A stretch of 64,000 nucleotides of DNA from Eubacterium sp. (GCA_017433615.1 JAFRGW010000064.1:1-64000), one strand, 5' to 3'. Shown: positions 53,510 to 61,574, counted from the stretch's first letter. A program made the numbers and translations. The notes: generated by a model from the letters alone, not told the origin.

Positions 53510-54199
53510 ATGAAGCGATTTGACAAAATAAAAACCATACAGCTTTTGGTGTTGATTGTTCTTGCAGCAGTGGCTGTCCTGCTTATCGTGCGGGATACAG
53601 AACTGTATCATCTGATGGCAGCAAATCCGCATGTGAAAATGCTGGGCGCTCTGCTGTGGATCCTTCTGGCGGGATCGTTTCTGTTTTTGTTTTATGATTT
53701 TAATTCCTATGCGGATCTCCGCCGGGAAAACATGGAACTGGACCACGCAGTATATTCAGATGCACTGACAGGGATGGCAAACCGCTACAGTGTAGATGTT
53801 TATATCGGGCAGTTTCTGAATAAACCGCTTCCTGCAGATCTCGGCTGTATTACGCTGGATCTGGTCAGTCTTTCCGGGATTAACCGGCGCCACGGACACA
53901 GCGGCGGCGATGCGGCGATCCAGGCTTTTTCAGATATCCTTCTTGCAGCGGCAAATGGTGTTTGTTTCGTCGGGAGAAACGGCGGAAATAAATTTGTCGC
54001 TATTTTCAGAGACTGCACACAGGCACGTCTGCAGCAGTTTCTGGAAAAGGTGCAGAATGAGACGGATCAATATAATCGAATGCACCCGGATGCGGCACTG
54101 GTCTATACAAAGGGAACCGCAGCAGCAGACGAAGAAGCAGTTGACAGTGTTACGGAGCTCGTGGCGCTCTCTGACAGACGTGCACTGCAGGAGGGATAA
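53510..54199 (+). CDS. membrane protein with degenerate GGDEF domain
   Basis: This 229-residue protein has two N-terminal membrane helices (about 10-28 and 43-63) and a GGDEF-like domain (about 80-225). The usual entry motif YSDALTGMANRY is good, as is GHSGGDAAIQAFSDIL, but the catalytic signature reads GGNKF where cyclases have GG(D/E)EF. Two key acidic residues are therefore missing and cyclase activity is unlikely; it may bind nucleotide or serve as a protein-interaction module. The downstream sigma-like gene starts 6 bases after its stop. Confidence 0.82.
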   Translation: MKRFDKIKTIQLLVLIVLAAVAVLLIVRDTELYHLMAANPHVKMLGALLWILLAGSFLFLFYDFNSYADLRRENMELDHAVYSDALTGMANRYSVDVYIGQFLNKPLPADLGCITLDLVSLSGINRRHGHSGGDAAIQAFSDILLAAANGVCFVGRNGGNKFVAIFRDCTQARLQQFLEKVQNETDQYNRMHPDAALVYTKGTAAADEEAVDSVTELVALSDRRALQEG

Positions 54200-54205
54200 G
54201 CGGCA

Positions 54206-55465
54206 TTGGAAAAGCTTGATCACGGATATTTGAATGATCTGGTTGTAAAGGCGGGAAACGGAAACAGCAACGCATTCGCGGAGCTGTACGCAGCTGTCGC
54301 CGGACGGCAGTATGCTTATCTGTGCGCGATGGTACGTGATCCTGCGCGTGCGGAATCTCTGCTGCAGACGCTCTTTGAATACGTCATAAACCATATCGGA
54401 ACACTGCAGCGCGCGGATCTTTTTCTATGCTGGATCAGCCGCGAGGCTTTCCGGCTGTGTCACGATACCCCGGAGGGAGCAGATGCATATGATCTGTATA
54501 TGAACCTGCCGCTGGGAGAATCGCAGGTGCTGCTGATGCATGAGGCACAGGGACTCTCCATACATGAGACGGGTGATATTCTGAATCTGGGGAGCAGAAC
54601 CATACGGAGACGCCTGCGGAGCGGACGGAGGCATCTGCAGCAGGAATTCGCAGATGCAGGTGACAGGGAACTGCATGACAACAGAAAGGAAGTCCCGGAC
54701 GGGGTGCAGACCCGTGACGGGAGAGGGGTGCGGAATCCGTCTGTGCAGATCGCCGGAGGACATATTTTCCGGGAAAAACACGAGCCGGATGCATTTCGGA
54801 TGGCTGAGATTCTCTGGAATGTGTTTCAGACGGCCGGATGGGAGCCGAACTCTGTTCCGATTGAAGCACTCTCCTCATATGCGGTATACAGAAAGGAACG
54901 TTTTTCTCTGCAGAGAGGGGTTCTGATTGCGGCAATGGTGCTGTTTCTGCTGCTGCCGGGGCTGTTTGTACTTCCTGCGTATCAGGTGACTTATGAGCAG
55001 GAGGGCGTACGAGGGCTTCCTGTTTACCGGATTGACGTGCATTCACTTCTGCCGGTGGGACGTGTTACCGCCGCAATGCAGCAGCACCGGCTCCCGGTCT
55101 ATGAGGCCGGCAGCAGAAGCTTTACGGTAGAACCGATCAGGAACGGGAAACTGACGATAGAGGTGGCACTGGTCAACCGGCAGACGGTACAGACAACAGA
55201 ACAGGTCACAGATGTCGACGCAGAAAGTCCGAAGCTGACCGGCAGTGAAGTCGGTGAGGACACGTTCCTGCTGCATGTAGAGGATGCCGGCATCGGGGTG
55301 AATTACAGTGGAATTTACGCAGTAGGAGAATCCGGTGAAGTTTACAGACCGGTTTCTGTGAGTGAGGCCGAAGGCGTGCTGTTTTCTTACCCGGAAGAGG
55401 CCTGGGATGTGTACATACCGGATCATATCGGAAATATACTGCATTTGAAGGTGCATTTTGAGTAA
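54206..55465 (+). CDS. sigma-70 (ECF-like) domain fused to a membrane helix and extracytoplasmic domain
   Basis: In this 419-residue protein, residues about 20-65 resemble sigma region 2 (NAFAELYAAVAGRQYAYLCA) and about 105-145 resemble a region 4 helix-turn-helix (LSIHETGDILNLGSRTIRRR). A linker leads to one membrane helix (about 238-260) and a C-terminal beta-rich extracellular domain (about 262-419) with two immunoglobulin-like sections. The start is TTG 54206, ten bases after GGAGGG. A sigma factor tethered to the membrane with an outside sensor domain in one chain is an unusual arrangement; it may act as a signal-responsive transcription factor or as a co-opted DNA-binding module. Confidence 0.8.
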   Translation: MEKLDHGYLNDLVVKAGNGNSNAFAELYAAVAGRQYAYLCAMVRDPARAESLLQTLFEYVINHIGTLQRADLFLCWISREAFRLCHDTPEGADAYDLYMNLPLGESQVLLMHEAQGLSIHETGDILNLGSRTIRRRLRSGRRHLQQEFADAGDRELHDNRKEVPDGVQTRDGRGVRNPSVQIAGGHIFREKHEPDAFRMAEILWNVFQTAGWEPNSVPIEALSSYAVYRKERFSLQRGVLIAAMVLFLLLPGLFVLPAYQVTYEQEGVRGLPVYRIDVHSLLPVGRVTAAMQQHRLPVYEAGSRSFTVEPIRNGKLTIEVALVNRQTVQTTEQVTDVDAESPKLTGSEVGEDTFLLHVEDAGIGVNYSGIYAVGESGEVYRPVSVSEAEGVLFSYPEEAWDVYIPDHIGNILHLKVHFE

Positions 55466-55473
55466 GATTAAAT

Positions 55474-55490
55474 AGTAAATCGCGATCTTT
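55474..55490 (-). repeat. fragment of dispersed repeat family 2
   Basis: On the minus strand AAAGATCGCGATTTACT. The core AGATCGCGATTTACT equals that at 51813-51827. A shortened ACGCAATGCG lies next to it (55496-55507 region), reminiscent of the GACGCAC...GTGCG part of the full repeat. Confidence 0.5.
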
Positions 55491-55521
55491 GATTGTACGC
55501 ATTGCGTGAGGGTATAATAAG

Positions 55522-55908
55522 ATGGATAACAGGTATTTCAGAAAAATCGGAATGATCGGGATTCTTTGCTTCATATGTATGATATTTGGCATTTCGGGAA
55601 AACCGGCAATGGCGGAGACAGCCGTGACGGAAACCGCACAGGACGGAAAGCAGCTCGTGATCGATGTGGTAGAGGAGATTCCGGCGGAAGAGATTACGGA
55701 AGCGGCAGTTCCTCTTGGGGCGCTGCCGGATACACCTGCGCGCAGCAATGTACGGCATGCAGTGTTAATGGGTGTCTTTCTTGCGTGCGTGCTCGGCTAC
55801 TTTTTATACTTCCGCAGTTATAAACAGCATCTGCGCGTCCTGCGGGAGACGGCAGAACAGAAGGGTTATGAACTGCTGAGAAGGAAGAGAAAAGAGGGAC
55901 AGGTATGA
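55522..55908 (+). CDS. small secreted or membrane protein, unknown function
   Basis: This 128-residue protein has a signal-type segment (about 8-24, then AMAET), a short extracytoplasmic acidic part, and a second hydrophobic helix (about 79-97) followed by a basic cytoplasmic tail (RKRKEGQV). The topology is therefore N-out hairpin or type I. GAGGG lies nine bases before ATG 55522. It overlaps the next small gene by four bases. Family not recognised. The position between the sigma-like gene and the vWA gene, and the coupling to another tiny membrane protein, suggest a complex with the sigma-like product or an anti-sigma role; this is an inference. Confidence 0.68.
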   Translation: MDNRYFRKIGMIGILCFICMIFGISGKPAMAETAVTETAQDGKQLVIDVVEEIPAEEITEAAVPLGALPDTPARSNVRHAVLMGVFLACVLGYFLYFRSYKQHLRVLRETAEQKGYELLRRKRKEGQV

Positions 55909-56114
55909 GTTCTGCGGGTATAACAGCTGGTTTATCTGTCCTGCTCGACTGGATTCCGGCTGTCGGAATGATTGTCCTGATTCCGTCGTTCCTGATCCGG
56001 CGGCACAGATACCGGCAGGAACAGCAGCGCCTGGAGACAGTGATTGCCTCCTATGAGGCCGCCTGCGGACAGGAGCAGGAGAAGCAGGAAGAGACTGACG
56101 GGAAAGCAAGCTGA
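55905..56114 (+). CDS. small single-pass membrane protein, unknown function
   Basis: This 69-residue protein has a hydrophobic helix at about 10-31 followed by a charged coiled-coil-like region (about 32-69) rich in Q, E and K. ATG overlaps the preceding stop (ATGA). The final codons and stop lie inside the left arm of the 25-bp inverted repeat at 56106-56164. Family not recognised. Confidence 0.55.
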   Translation: MSSAGITAGLSVLLDWIPAVGMIVLIPSFLIRRHRYRQEQQRLETVIASYEAACGQEQEKQEETDGKAS

Positions 56115-56164
56115 CAATTAACGCAGTGGGAGGATTCCCCCCACTGCGTTAATTGTCAGCTTGC
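56106..56164. repeat. perfect 25-bp inverted repeat
   Basis: The left arm 56106-56130 (GCAAGCTGACAATTAACGCA...GTGGG) and right arm 56140-56164 are exact reverse complements; the loop is nine bases (AGGATTCCC) and part of it can extend the stem. No T-tract follows. The TTGC at the right end is the first four bases of the -35 box for the vWA gene. Confidence 0.95.
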
Positions 56165-56189
56165 AGTCCTCCGGCGGGCATGTTATAGT
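56161..56189 (+). promoter_or_regulatory. promoter for the vWA-MoxR-LRR genes
   Basis: TTGCAG (56161-56166), 17-bp spacer, TATAGT (56184-56189); start of transcription near 56196. The -35 box overlaps the right end of the 25-bp inverted repeat, so a protein binding the palindrome, or cruciform formation, could affect it. Confidence 0.5.
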
Positions 56190-56243
56190 TCGAATAGATC
56201 TCAGATGTGGGATTGGAAAGAGAAAGCCGGAGAATGCAGACGG

Positions 56244-57650
56244 ATGGAACGTATGGAAGCGCCCGTAATACGGGATGAAGGAAAAGATCATTACGCAAAA
56301 AAACTGGCCGGCCGGATTCTGGAGCACACGCGGGAACAACTGATTGTTACAATGCCGTATTTCAACCGCGCGATCCTGAAGATGCCGGTTGTTTTTTATC
56401 GCAACGGATTTCAGAAAATGAATCATCCGGAAGGGTTCGGTACGAACGGCAGACGTATCATCTGTGATGAACAGATGGTCATTCAGTATTTCCGCAAGGA
56501 ACCCGGACTGCTTCCGCGTGTTTATCTGCACATGCTGCTGCACTGTATTTTCAATCACCCGTTTCAGTACGGCAATCTGGATTCAAAATACTGGGATTTT
56601 GCCGCGGATCTCGCTGTGGAAAATGTGATTCTGGAGCTGAACTGGGATGTTTTAAGGACGGAAGGAGACAGGCAGCGGATCGATTTTATCGAGGAACTGA
56701 AGGGGAGAGCCGGAAAGATTACAGCAGAAAATCTGTATCATTATTTTTATCTGCATCCGCGCGTGACAGAAATGCTGCTGCGGGATGCGCCGCTGTTTCA
56801 CAGAGATCTGCACAGCTTCTGGATTCCGGAGGAATTCTCGGATAACCAGGAGGCGATGAGAAAGGACAATGACCAGTTCGACGAAAACAGTTCTGTCTGG
56901 GGACGCCTGGCAAAGAATGTCAAAATGGATGTCGAGTCCTTTGAAAAGAATCAGGGGAAAGTGCCGGATGTCCTTTCAGATAATATCAAAGCCGTACACC
57001 GCGGAGAATATAACTACCGGACATTTCTCCGGAAGTTTGTGACGTTCCATGAGGAAATGCATGTCAGTCACGAGGAATTTGATTATATTTATTATACGTA
57101 CGGACTTCATCTGTATGAAAGGATGCCGCTGATTGAGCCGCTGGAGTACCGGGATGTCAGAAAGATCCGGGATTTTGTAATTGCAATTGATACGTCAGGA
57201 TCGACAATGGGCAGGACGGTTCAGAATTTTCTGCGGCAGACTTATACAATCCTGTGCCATACGGAACAGTTTTTTGAACGGATGAATGTGCATATGATTC
57301 AGTGTGACAGCATGATACAACAGGATGTGACACTTACATCGCCGGAAGAATTTGAACAGTATCTGCAGCATTTCGAATTAAAGGGCGGCGGCGGTACGGA
57401 TTTCCGGCCGGTATTCGACTATGTGGAGAAGCTGCGCGCTGCGGGAACAATACCGGATCTGAAGGGGCTGGTCTATTTTACGGACGGACTCGGAACATTC
57501 CCGGAGAAGATGCCGGATTACCGGACTGCTTTCATTTTCCTGAAAGGACGGCAGAACGTGCCGAAGGTTCCGCCCTGGGCCATGAAGCTGGTGATTGCGG
57601 AAGAGGATCTGGCCGTTTCGGACAGAGATTTTATGGAGGAAAGACTTTGA
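56244..57650 (+). CDS. vWA-domain protein with putative metallopeptidase-like N-domain
   Basis: This protein has 468 residues if the start is ATG 56244 (GGAG 11 bases upstream; the alternative start 56205 lies 9 bases after the predicted transcription start). The N-terminal half resembles the putative metallopeptidase domain that precedes the DUF2201 vWA domain, but the HExxH-type motif reads HMLLHCIFNH (about 95-104), lacking the glutamate. The C-terminal vWA has the MIDAS motif AIDTSGSTMG (about 313-322), the threonine in GGGGTDF (about 380) and YFTDG (about 410). Such proteins work with MoxR AAA+ ATPases; the partner gene overlaps this stop by four bases. Confidence 0.88.
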   Translation: MERMEAPVIRDEGKDHYAKKLAGRILEHTREQLIVTMPYFNRAILKMPVVFYRNGFQKMNHPEGFGTNGRRIICDEQMVIQYFRKEPGLLPRVYLHMLLHCIFNHPFQYGNLDSKYWDFAADLAVENVILELNWDVLRTEGDRQRIDFIEELKGRAGKITAENLYHYFYLHPRVTEMLLRDAPLFHRDLHSFWIPEEFSDNQEAMRKDNDQFDENSSVWGRLAKNVKMDVESFEKNQGKVPDVLSDNIKAVHRGEYNYRTFLRKFVTFHEEMHVSHEEFDYIYYTYGLHLYERMPLIEPLEYRDVRKIRDFVIAIDTSGSTMGRTVQNFLRQTYTILCHTEQFFERMNVHMIQCDSMIQQDVTLTSPEEFEQYLQHFELKGGGGTDFRPVFDYVEKLRAAGTIPDLKGLVYFTDGLGTFPEKMPDYRTAFIFLKGRQNVPKVPPWAMKLVIAEEDLAVSDRDFMEERL

Positions 57651-59182
57651 ATATAGAAGAAGCCAGAAAACAGATTCAGCAGGCCGTCAGCATCTATCTG
57701 GCAAAGGATGCTTTCGGCAACTACCGGATTCCGGTAGAGAAACAGCGTCCGGTTTTTCTCCTCGGTGCACCGGGAATCGGAAAGACTGCAATTATGGAAC
57801 AGATTGCGAAGGAGATGGGTGTGGCACTGGTGACCTATTCCATGACACATCACACGCGCCAGAGTGCACTGGGACTGCCCTTTATCGCGCAGGAATCATA
57901 CGGCGGTGAGACGTACGATGTATCAAAATACACGATGAGTGAGATCATTGCGTCTGTCTATGAGACCATGGAGAAAAGCGGGAAGCAGGAGGGAATTCTG
58001 TTTCTGGATGAGATTAACTGTGTGTCTGAGACGCTGGCGCCGTCTATGCTGCAGTTTCTTCAGTATAAAATTTTCGGAAATCACAAGATGCCGAAGGGAT
58101 GGGTTGTTGTGACGGCCGGGAATCCGCCGGAGTACAATAAATCGGTGCGGGAATTTGATATTGCGACGCTGGACCGTCTGAAAGTACTGGAAGTTGAACC
58201 GGAATTTGATACCTGGAAGCTGTATGCAGAACAGAAAGGTCTGCATAAATCAATTCTGACGTATCTGGATATCCGCAATGATGATTTCTATGAAATTGCA
58301 TCAACAGTTGACGGAAAATCCTATGTGACGGCCCGCGGCTGGGAAGATCTTTCAGAGGCAATTTTCCTGTATGAAGAAAAAGGATACCCTGTGGATGCGA
58401 CATTGATCAGCCAGTATCTGCACAGTACCCGCATCACAGAAGAATTTGCGACCTATTATGAATTGTACAGGAAATACAGGACAGATTATCAAATTTATGA
58501 TATTCTGCACGGATGTGAGTCGGAAGATGTACGCCGGCGTGCGGCGTCTGCTTCCTTTGATGAGCGGATTACGATCATGGGACTCCTGATGGAGGCCATC
58601 ATGCCGGAGATCCGCGAACAGGTTGAGACCGAGGAAGCCCTCAAAACACTGCTGCCGGAACTGCGGGAGATCCGGGATGCTGCATCCGGAATGGAAGGGT
58701 CCGATTCTGCAGCAGAAGAGGTTGTAGATGCACTCGAAGCGATTATTGCAAAGAATAAAATGGAAATGCAGCGCCTGGAGGCAGCGAATGGTCTGACAGA
58801 AGAAGAGCAGCGGAAATATGCATATCCGATTGCATTTGCAGCGGGCCTGCAGCAGAAGATCCGCCTCGAACACCCCGGGCAGGCGGAAGCGGCTTTTGCG
58901 ATTGTGCGTGCCGATTACCAGAAGCGTGTACAGGCGATGCAGGCGCGTCAGACAGAACTTTCCGGAGAACTGGATCATCTGTTCTGGTTTGTAGAGGACA
59001 ATTTCGGCAGCGGCAATGAGATGCTCGTGCTGGTGACCAACCTGACTGTGAGCAAAACAAGTGCGCAGTTTATCGCAGAACACGGGTGTGACGCATATTT
59101 CCGGTTTAATGAGAAGTTCATGATGCATGCGCGCGGCGGAGAACTGCTGCGGGAGGCAGAGGCTTTTGAACTGGAATTGTAA
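57647..59182 (+). CDS. MoxR-type AAA+ ATPase
   Basis: This 511-residue protein has an AAA+ core at about 25-300: Walker A GAPGIGKTA (about 39-47), Walker B ILFLDEIN (about 118-125), and GNPPEYNKS with DRLKVLEVEP as sensor/arginine-finger regions. A long helical C-terminal region (about 320-470) is rich in E, A and Q. The start is TTG 57647, eight bases after GGAGG and overlapping the vWA stop. MoxR ATPases remodel or insert cofactors into partner proteins, typically with a vWA protein. Confidence 0.92.
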   Translation: MNIEEARKQIQQAVSIYLAKDAFGNYRIPVEKQRPVFLLGAPGIGKTAIMEQIAKEMGVALVTYSMTHHTRQSALGLPFIAQESYGGETYDVSKYTMSEIIASVYETMEKSGKQEGILFLDEINCVSETLAPSMLQFLQYKIFGNHKMPKGWVVVTAGNPPEYNKSVREFDIATLDRLKVLEVEPEFDTWKLYAEQKGLHKSILTYLDIRNDDFYEIASTVDGKSYVTARGWEDLSEAIFLYEEKGYPVDATLISQYLHSTRITEEFATYYELYRKYRTDYQIYDILHGCESEDVRRRAASASFDERITIMGLLMEAIMPEIREQVETEEALKTLLPELREIRDAASGMEGSDSAAEEVVDALEAIIAKNKMEMQRLEAANGLTEEEQRKYAYPIAFAAGLQQKIRLEHPGQAEAAFAIVRADYQKRVQAMQARQTELSGELDHLFWFVEDNFGSGNEMLVLVTNLTVSKTSAQFIAEHGCDAYFRFNEKFMMHARGGELLREAEAFELEL

Positions 59183-59187
59183 ATGGA

Positions 59188-59209
59188 TCAGATGAATTTA
59201 TTCATCTGA
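59188..59209 (+). repeat. 9-bp perfect hairpin before the LRR gene
   Basis: TCAGATGAA (59188-59196) pairs with TTCATCTGA (59201-59209) around a TTTA loop. It ends nine bases before the GTG start at 59218, where no Shine-Dalgarno sequence is visible, so it may influence translation of the LRR gene. Confidence 0.65.
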
Positions 59210-59217
59210 CGATTATC

Positions 59218-60606
59218 GTGAGTGTATATAAGATGGGTTATGAATTTGATTATGTGCGTACAGAGAATGGGGTGCGTGTCACGGCGTATCACGGAAGTGC
59301 GCTACGGGTGGTGATTCCCGCGGAGATCGGAGGTCTGCCGGTCCGTGCAGTCGGGACGCATACATTCTATGAGGACGGCCTGTTTATTGAGTCAATCCGG
59401 GTACCGGGAACTGTACATGTGATTGAGGCCGGTGCCTTTGAACTCTGCCTGAGTCTGACAGAACTGATTCTGGAGGAGGGAATTGAGACAATCGGTGCCG
59501 GTGCATTTCCGGCGACAGGCCTGGAACGGGTAACGATCCCGGCGAGTGTCCGGCAGATCGATGCAATCGGAGAAATCACCTGTACGCTTCAGTTTGCAGA
59601 AGGGAATCAGGTTTATGCGACAGACGGTTTCGGAATTTACCAGAATCAGGTTCTGGCTGCGGCGAATGGAAGCGAAGCACCTGATTTCTATGAAATCCGT
59701 GAAGGAACAGCGGCAGCTGCGCCGGATGTGTTTGCTGACTGTGCACTGCTGGAAGGTGTGAAGCTGCCGGCTTCGCTGACGGAACTGCCGGAGGGAGTTC
59801 TGGTAAATGTACATGACCCGTTTGCACAGGAGCGCGGGATTCATAAGATCTGCGCCGCAGAAATGAATCCGGTTTTTTTTACCGAGCATGACACCCTGTA
59901 CAGGAAAACCGGTCCGGGACTTGCACTTGTCCGGTATTTCGGGAAAGCATCTGAACCGGAGATCAGTGAGCAGACATACAGGATCTGCAGGGAGGCCTTT
60001 TTCCGGACGGGGATCCGGCGGGTACAGATACCGGCGTCCGTAAAAGAAATCGGCCCGGATGCGTTTTTGGAGAACCCATTGGAAGAGGCTGTATTTCCAG
60101 ACGGCACAGTCTATTTTCCGCAATCTGATTCCTATTTGCTGAAAAATCTGCTGAAGGAATTCGGGCAGAATGACAGACTGTATGATTTCAGCACCTATGA
60201 TGAAATTCTGCAGGAAAAACATCTGAACCTGAACCGTGTCAGGATGATCTGTTCCCGGCTGGAATATGCTGTTGATCTGCCGGAAGGCAGACATGCACTT
60301 CTGTGGGCGTCGCTGCTGGGCAGAATGGAAGAAATCATACAGATGATTGCAGAGCAGAATGATCTCACGCTTCTGAAGCGCCTGGCCGGTCACGGTTTTG
60401 TGACAGAGCAGAATATTGACCGGCTGATCCGCGTGGCAAACGGGGACAGGAAGGAACGCAGTCCGGTCAGAAGGCTGAATGGAATCATGCAGCCGGCCGG
60501 CAGCACAGACGGAACCGGAACAGAAGTCCACAGAGAAACACTGGCATGGCTGATGGATTATAAGAACCGGGAACTGCAGACAGAGGCGTTTGATTTTTCG
60601 CTGTAG
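59218..60606 (+). CDS. cytoplasmic leucine-rich repeat (BspA/LRR_5-like) protein
   Basis: This 462-residue protein has LRR_5-type repeats recognisable by ESIRVPGTVHVIEAGAF, ELILEEGIETIGAGAF, LERVTIPASVRQI and RRVQIPASVKEIGPDAF. The C-terminal helical part (about 340-440) includes ALLWASLLGRMEEIIQMI, an ankyrin-like helix pair. It has no signal peptide, wall anchor or membrane helix, unlike most BspA-like surface proteins, so it is probably intracellular. The start may be GTG 59218 or ATG 59233, neither with a clear ribosome site. It directly follows the vWA and MoxR genes, so it could be a substrate or adaptor of that pair. Confidence 0.78.
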   Translation: MSVYKMGYEFDYVRTENGVRVTAYHGSALRVVIPAEIGGLPVRAVGTHTFYEDGLFIESIRVPGTVHVIEAGAFELCLSLTELILEEGIETIGAGAFPATGLERVTIPASVRQIDAIGEITCTLQFAEGNQVYATDGFGIYQNQVLAAANGSEAPDFYEIREGTAAAAPDVFADCALLEGVKLPASLTELPEGVLVNVHDPFAQERGIHKICAAEMNPVFFTEHDTLYRKTGPGLALVRYFGKASEPEISEQTYRICREAFFRTGIRRVQIPASVKEIGPDAFLENPLEEAVFPDGTVYFPQSDSYLLKNLLKEFGQNDRLYDFSTYDEILQEKHLNLNRVRMICSRLEYAVDLPEGRHALLWASLLGRMEEIIQMIAEQNDLTLLKRLAGHGFVTEQNIDRLIRVANGDRKERSPVRRLNGIMQPAGSTDGTGTEVHRETLAWLMDYKNRELQTEAFDFSL

Positions 60607-60612
60607 GCTGAC

Positions 60613-60662
60613 GTTTACATTTTACTGCTGACACGCTTTCGCCCGCTCGTGGAATTGTAAAG
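60613..60662 (+). repeat. reduced copy of the rpoB-rpoC intergenic element
   Basis: It contains CACGCTTTCGCCCGCTCG (60632-60649), identical to 34383-34400 in 17 of 18 positions, followed by TGGAATTGT as at the far end of that element. TTTACA (60614-60619) pairs with TGTAAA (60657-60662) to close it. It lies between the LRR gene and ridA. Confidence 0.6.
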
Positions 60663-60695
60663 CGAACAAAAAACGATAAATAAGGAGGGAACATC

Positions 60696-61076
60696 ATGGC
60701 AGAGAGAATAGCAACAGACAAGGCACCGGCGGCAATCGGGCCGTATTCGCAGGCAATTAAGGCGGGAAATATGATCTACGTTTCCGGACAGATCCCGATT
60801 GATCCGGCGAAAGGCGAATTTGCCGGTGATGACATCGCGGCGCAGACGCGCCAGAGTCTGACCAATATCAGAAACATACTGGCAGCAGCCGGAGCAGATA
60901 TGAGTAATGTCGTCAAGACGACAGTCCTGCTTGCAGATATTGCGGATTTTACGGCGATGAACGAAGTGTATGCGGAGTTCTTTACGGAGCCATATCCGGC
61001 GCGCGCAGCATTTCAGGCTGCGGCGATCCCCAAAGGAGCGCTGGTAGAGATCGAGGCCATTGCTGTTGTAGAATGA
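60696..61076 (+). CDS. ridA: RidA-family 2-iminobutanoate/2-iminopropanoate deaminase
   Basis: This 126-residue Rid protein has the canonical motifs IGPYSQA, YVSGQIPIDP and PARAAFQAAAIPKGA, with the substrate-binding arginine (about Arg103) and glutamate (EIEAIA). It hydrolyses reactive imines released by PLP enzymes such as threonine dehydratase. The ribosome site AAGGAGGG is strong. It ends with the terminator at 61122. Confidence 0.95.
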   Translation: MAERIATDKAPAAIGPYSQAIKAGNMIYVSGQIPIDPAKGEFAGDDIAAQTRQSLTNIRNILAAAGADMSNVVKTTVLLADIADFTAMNEVYAEFFTEPYPARAAFQAAAIPKGALVEIEAIAVVE

Positions 61077-61121
61077 TGGCAGCGGAAAGCCCGGGAAGCC
61101 GTAGATTGCGATTGAATAGAA

Positions 61122-61154
61122 AACCGCACGCAGTGATGCGTGCGGTTATTTTTT
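61122..61154 (+). terminator. terminator after ridA
   Basis: AACCGCACGC (61122-61131), loop AGTGAT, GCGTGCGGTT (61138-61147), then ATTTTTT. Perfect 10-bp stem. Confidence 0.95.
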
Positions 61155-61185
61155 GCTGAAGTTTTTTCAGCTGGGGCTGATTCAC

Positions 61186-61485
61186 TTATTCGATTGTCAG
61201 AATGTCGGAGAAACCGGTGACTTCAAAGATTTCATTGACTTCGCTGCTGACATTCAACAGTTTCATGCTTCCCTGCTGATTCATTGTCTTCTGTGCGGAA
61301 AGGAGAACGCGCAGACCGGCAGAAGAAATGTACTCAAGTTTTGAAAAATCAAAAACAAGTTCCTTCACATCTGCGATCGATTCCTTGAGACTGTTGTCAA
61401 GTTCCGGCGCTGTCGTTGTGTCCAGACGTCCTTCCAGTGCAACGGACAGCTTAGCGTCTTCAAGATTCTTAATAATATTTAACAT
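61186..61485 (-). CDS. STAS-domain anti-sigma factor antagonist-like protein
   Basis: This 99-residue STAS protein of the SpoIIAA/RsbV type has FDFSKLEYISSAGLRVLL (about 46-63), carrying the phosphorylatable serine (Ser54/55). GRLDTTTAPELD is the usual N-terminal region. It could be a partner-switching antagonist for an anti-sigma factor, but no kinase or phosphatase gene is next to it in the window. It is monocistronic with its own promoter at 61575-61603. Confidence 0.9.
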   Translation of the reverse strand: MLNIIKNLEDAKLSVALEGRLDTTTAPELDNSLKESIADVKELVFDFSKLEYISSAGLRVLLSAQKTMNQQGSMKLLNVSSEVNEIFEVTGFSDILTIE

Positions 61486-61574
61486 AGTGATCGGTTCCTT
61501 TCCGTTAATTTATCCGACAGCGGCTGCTTTTGGTGAAACAGTCGTGCGCTTTAATATTTTAATCCACTAATTGA

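Noticed and set aside
55489..55518. Promoter TTGATT-18-TATAAT before the gene at 55522
   Set aside because: The -10 lies four bases before the start codon, so a transcript from it would begin inside the gene; the TATAAT is more likely part of the ribosome-site spacer.
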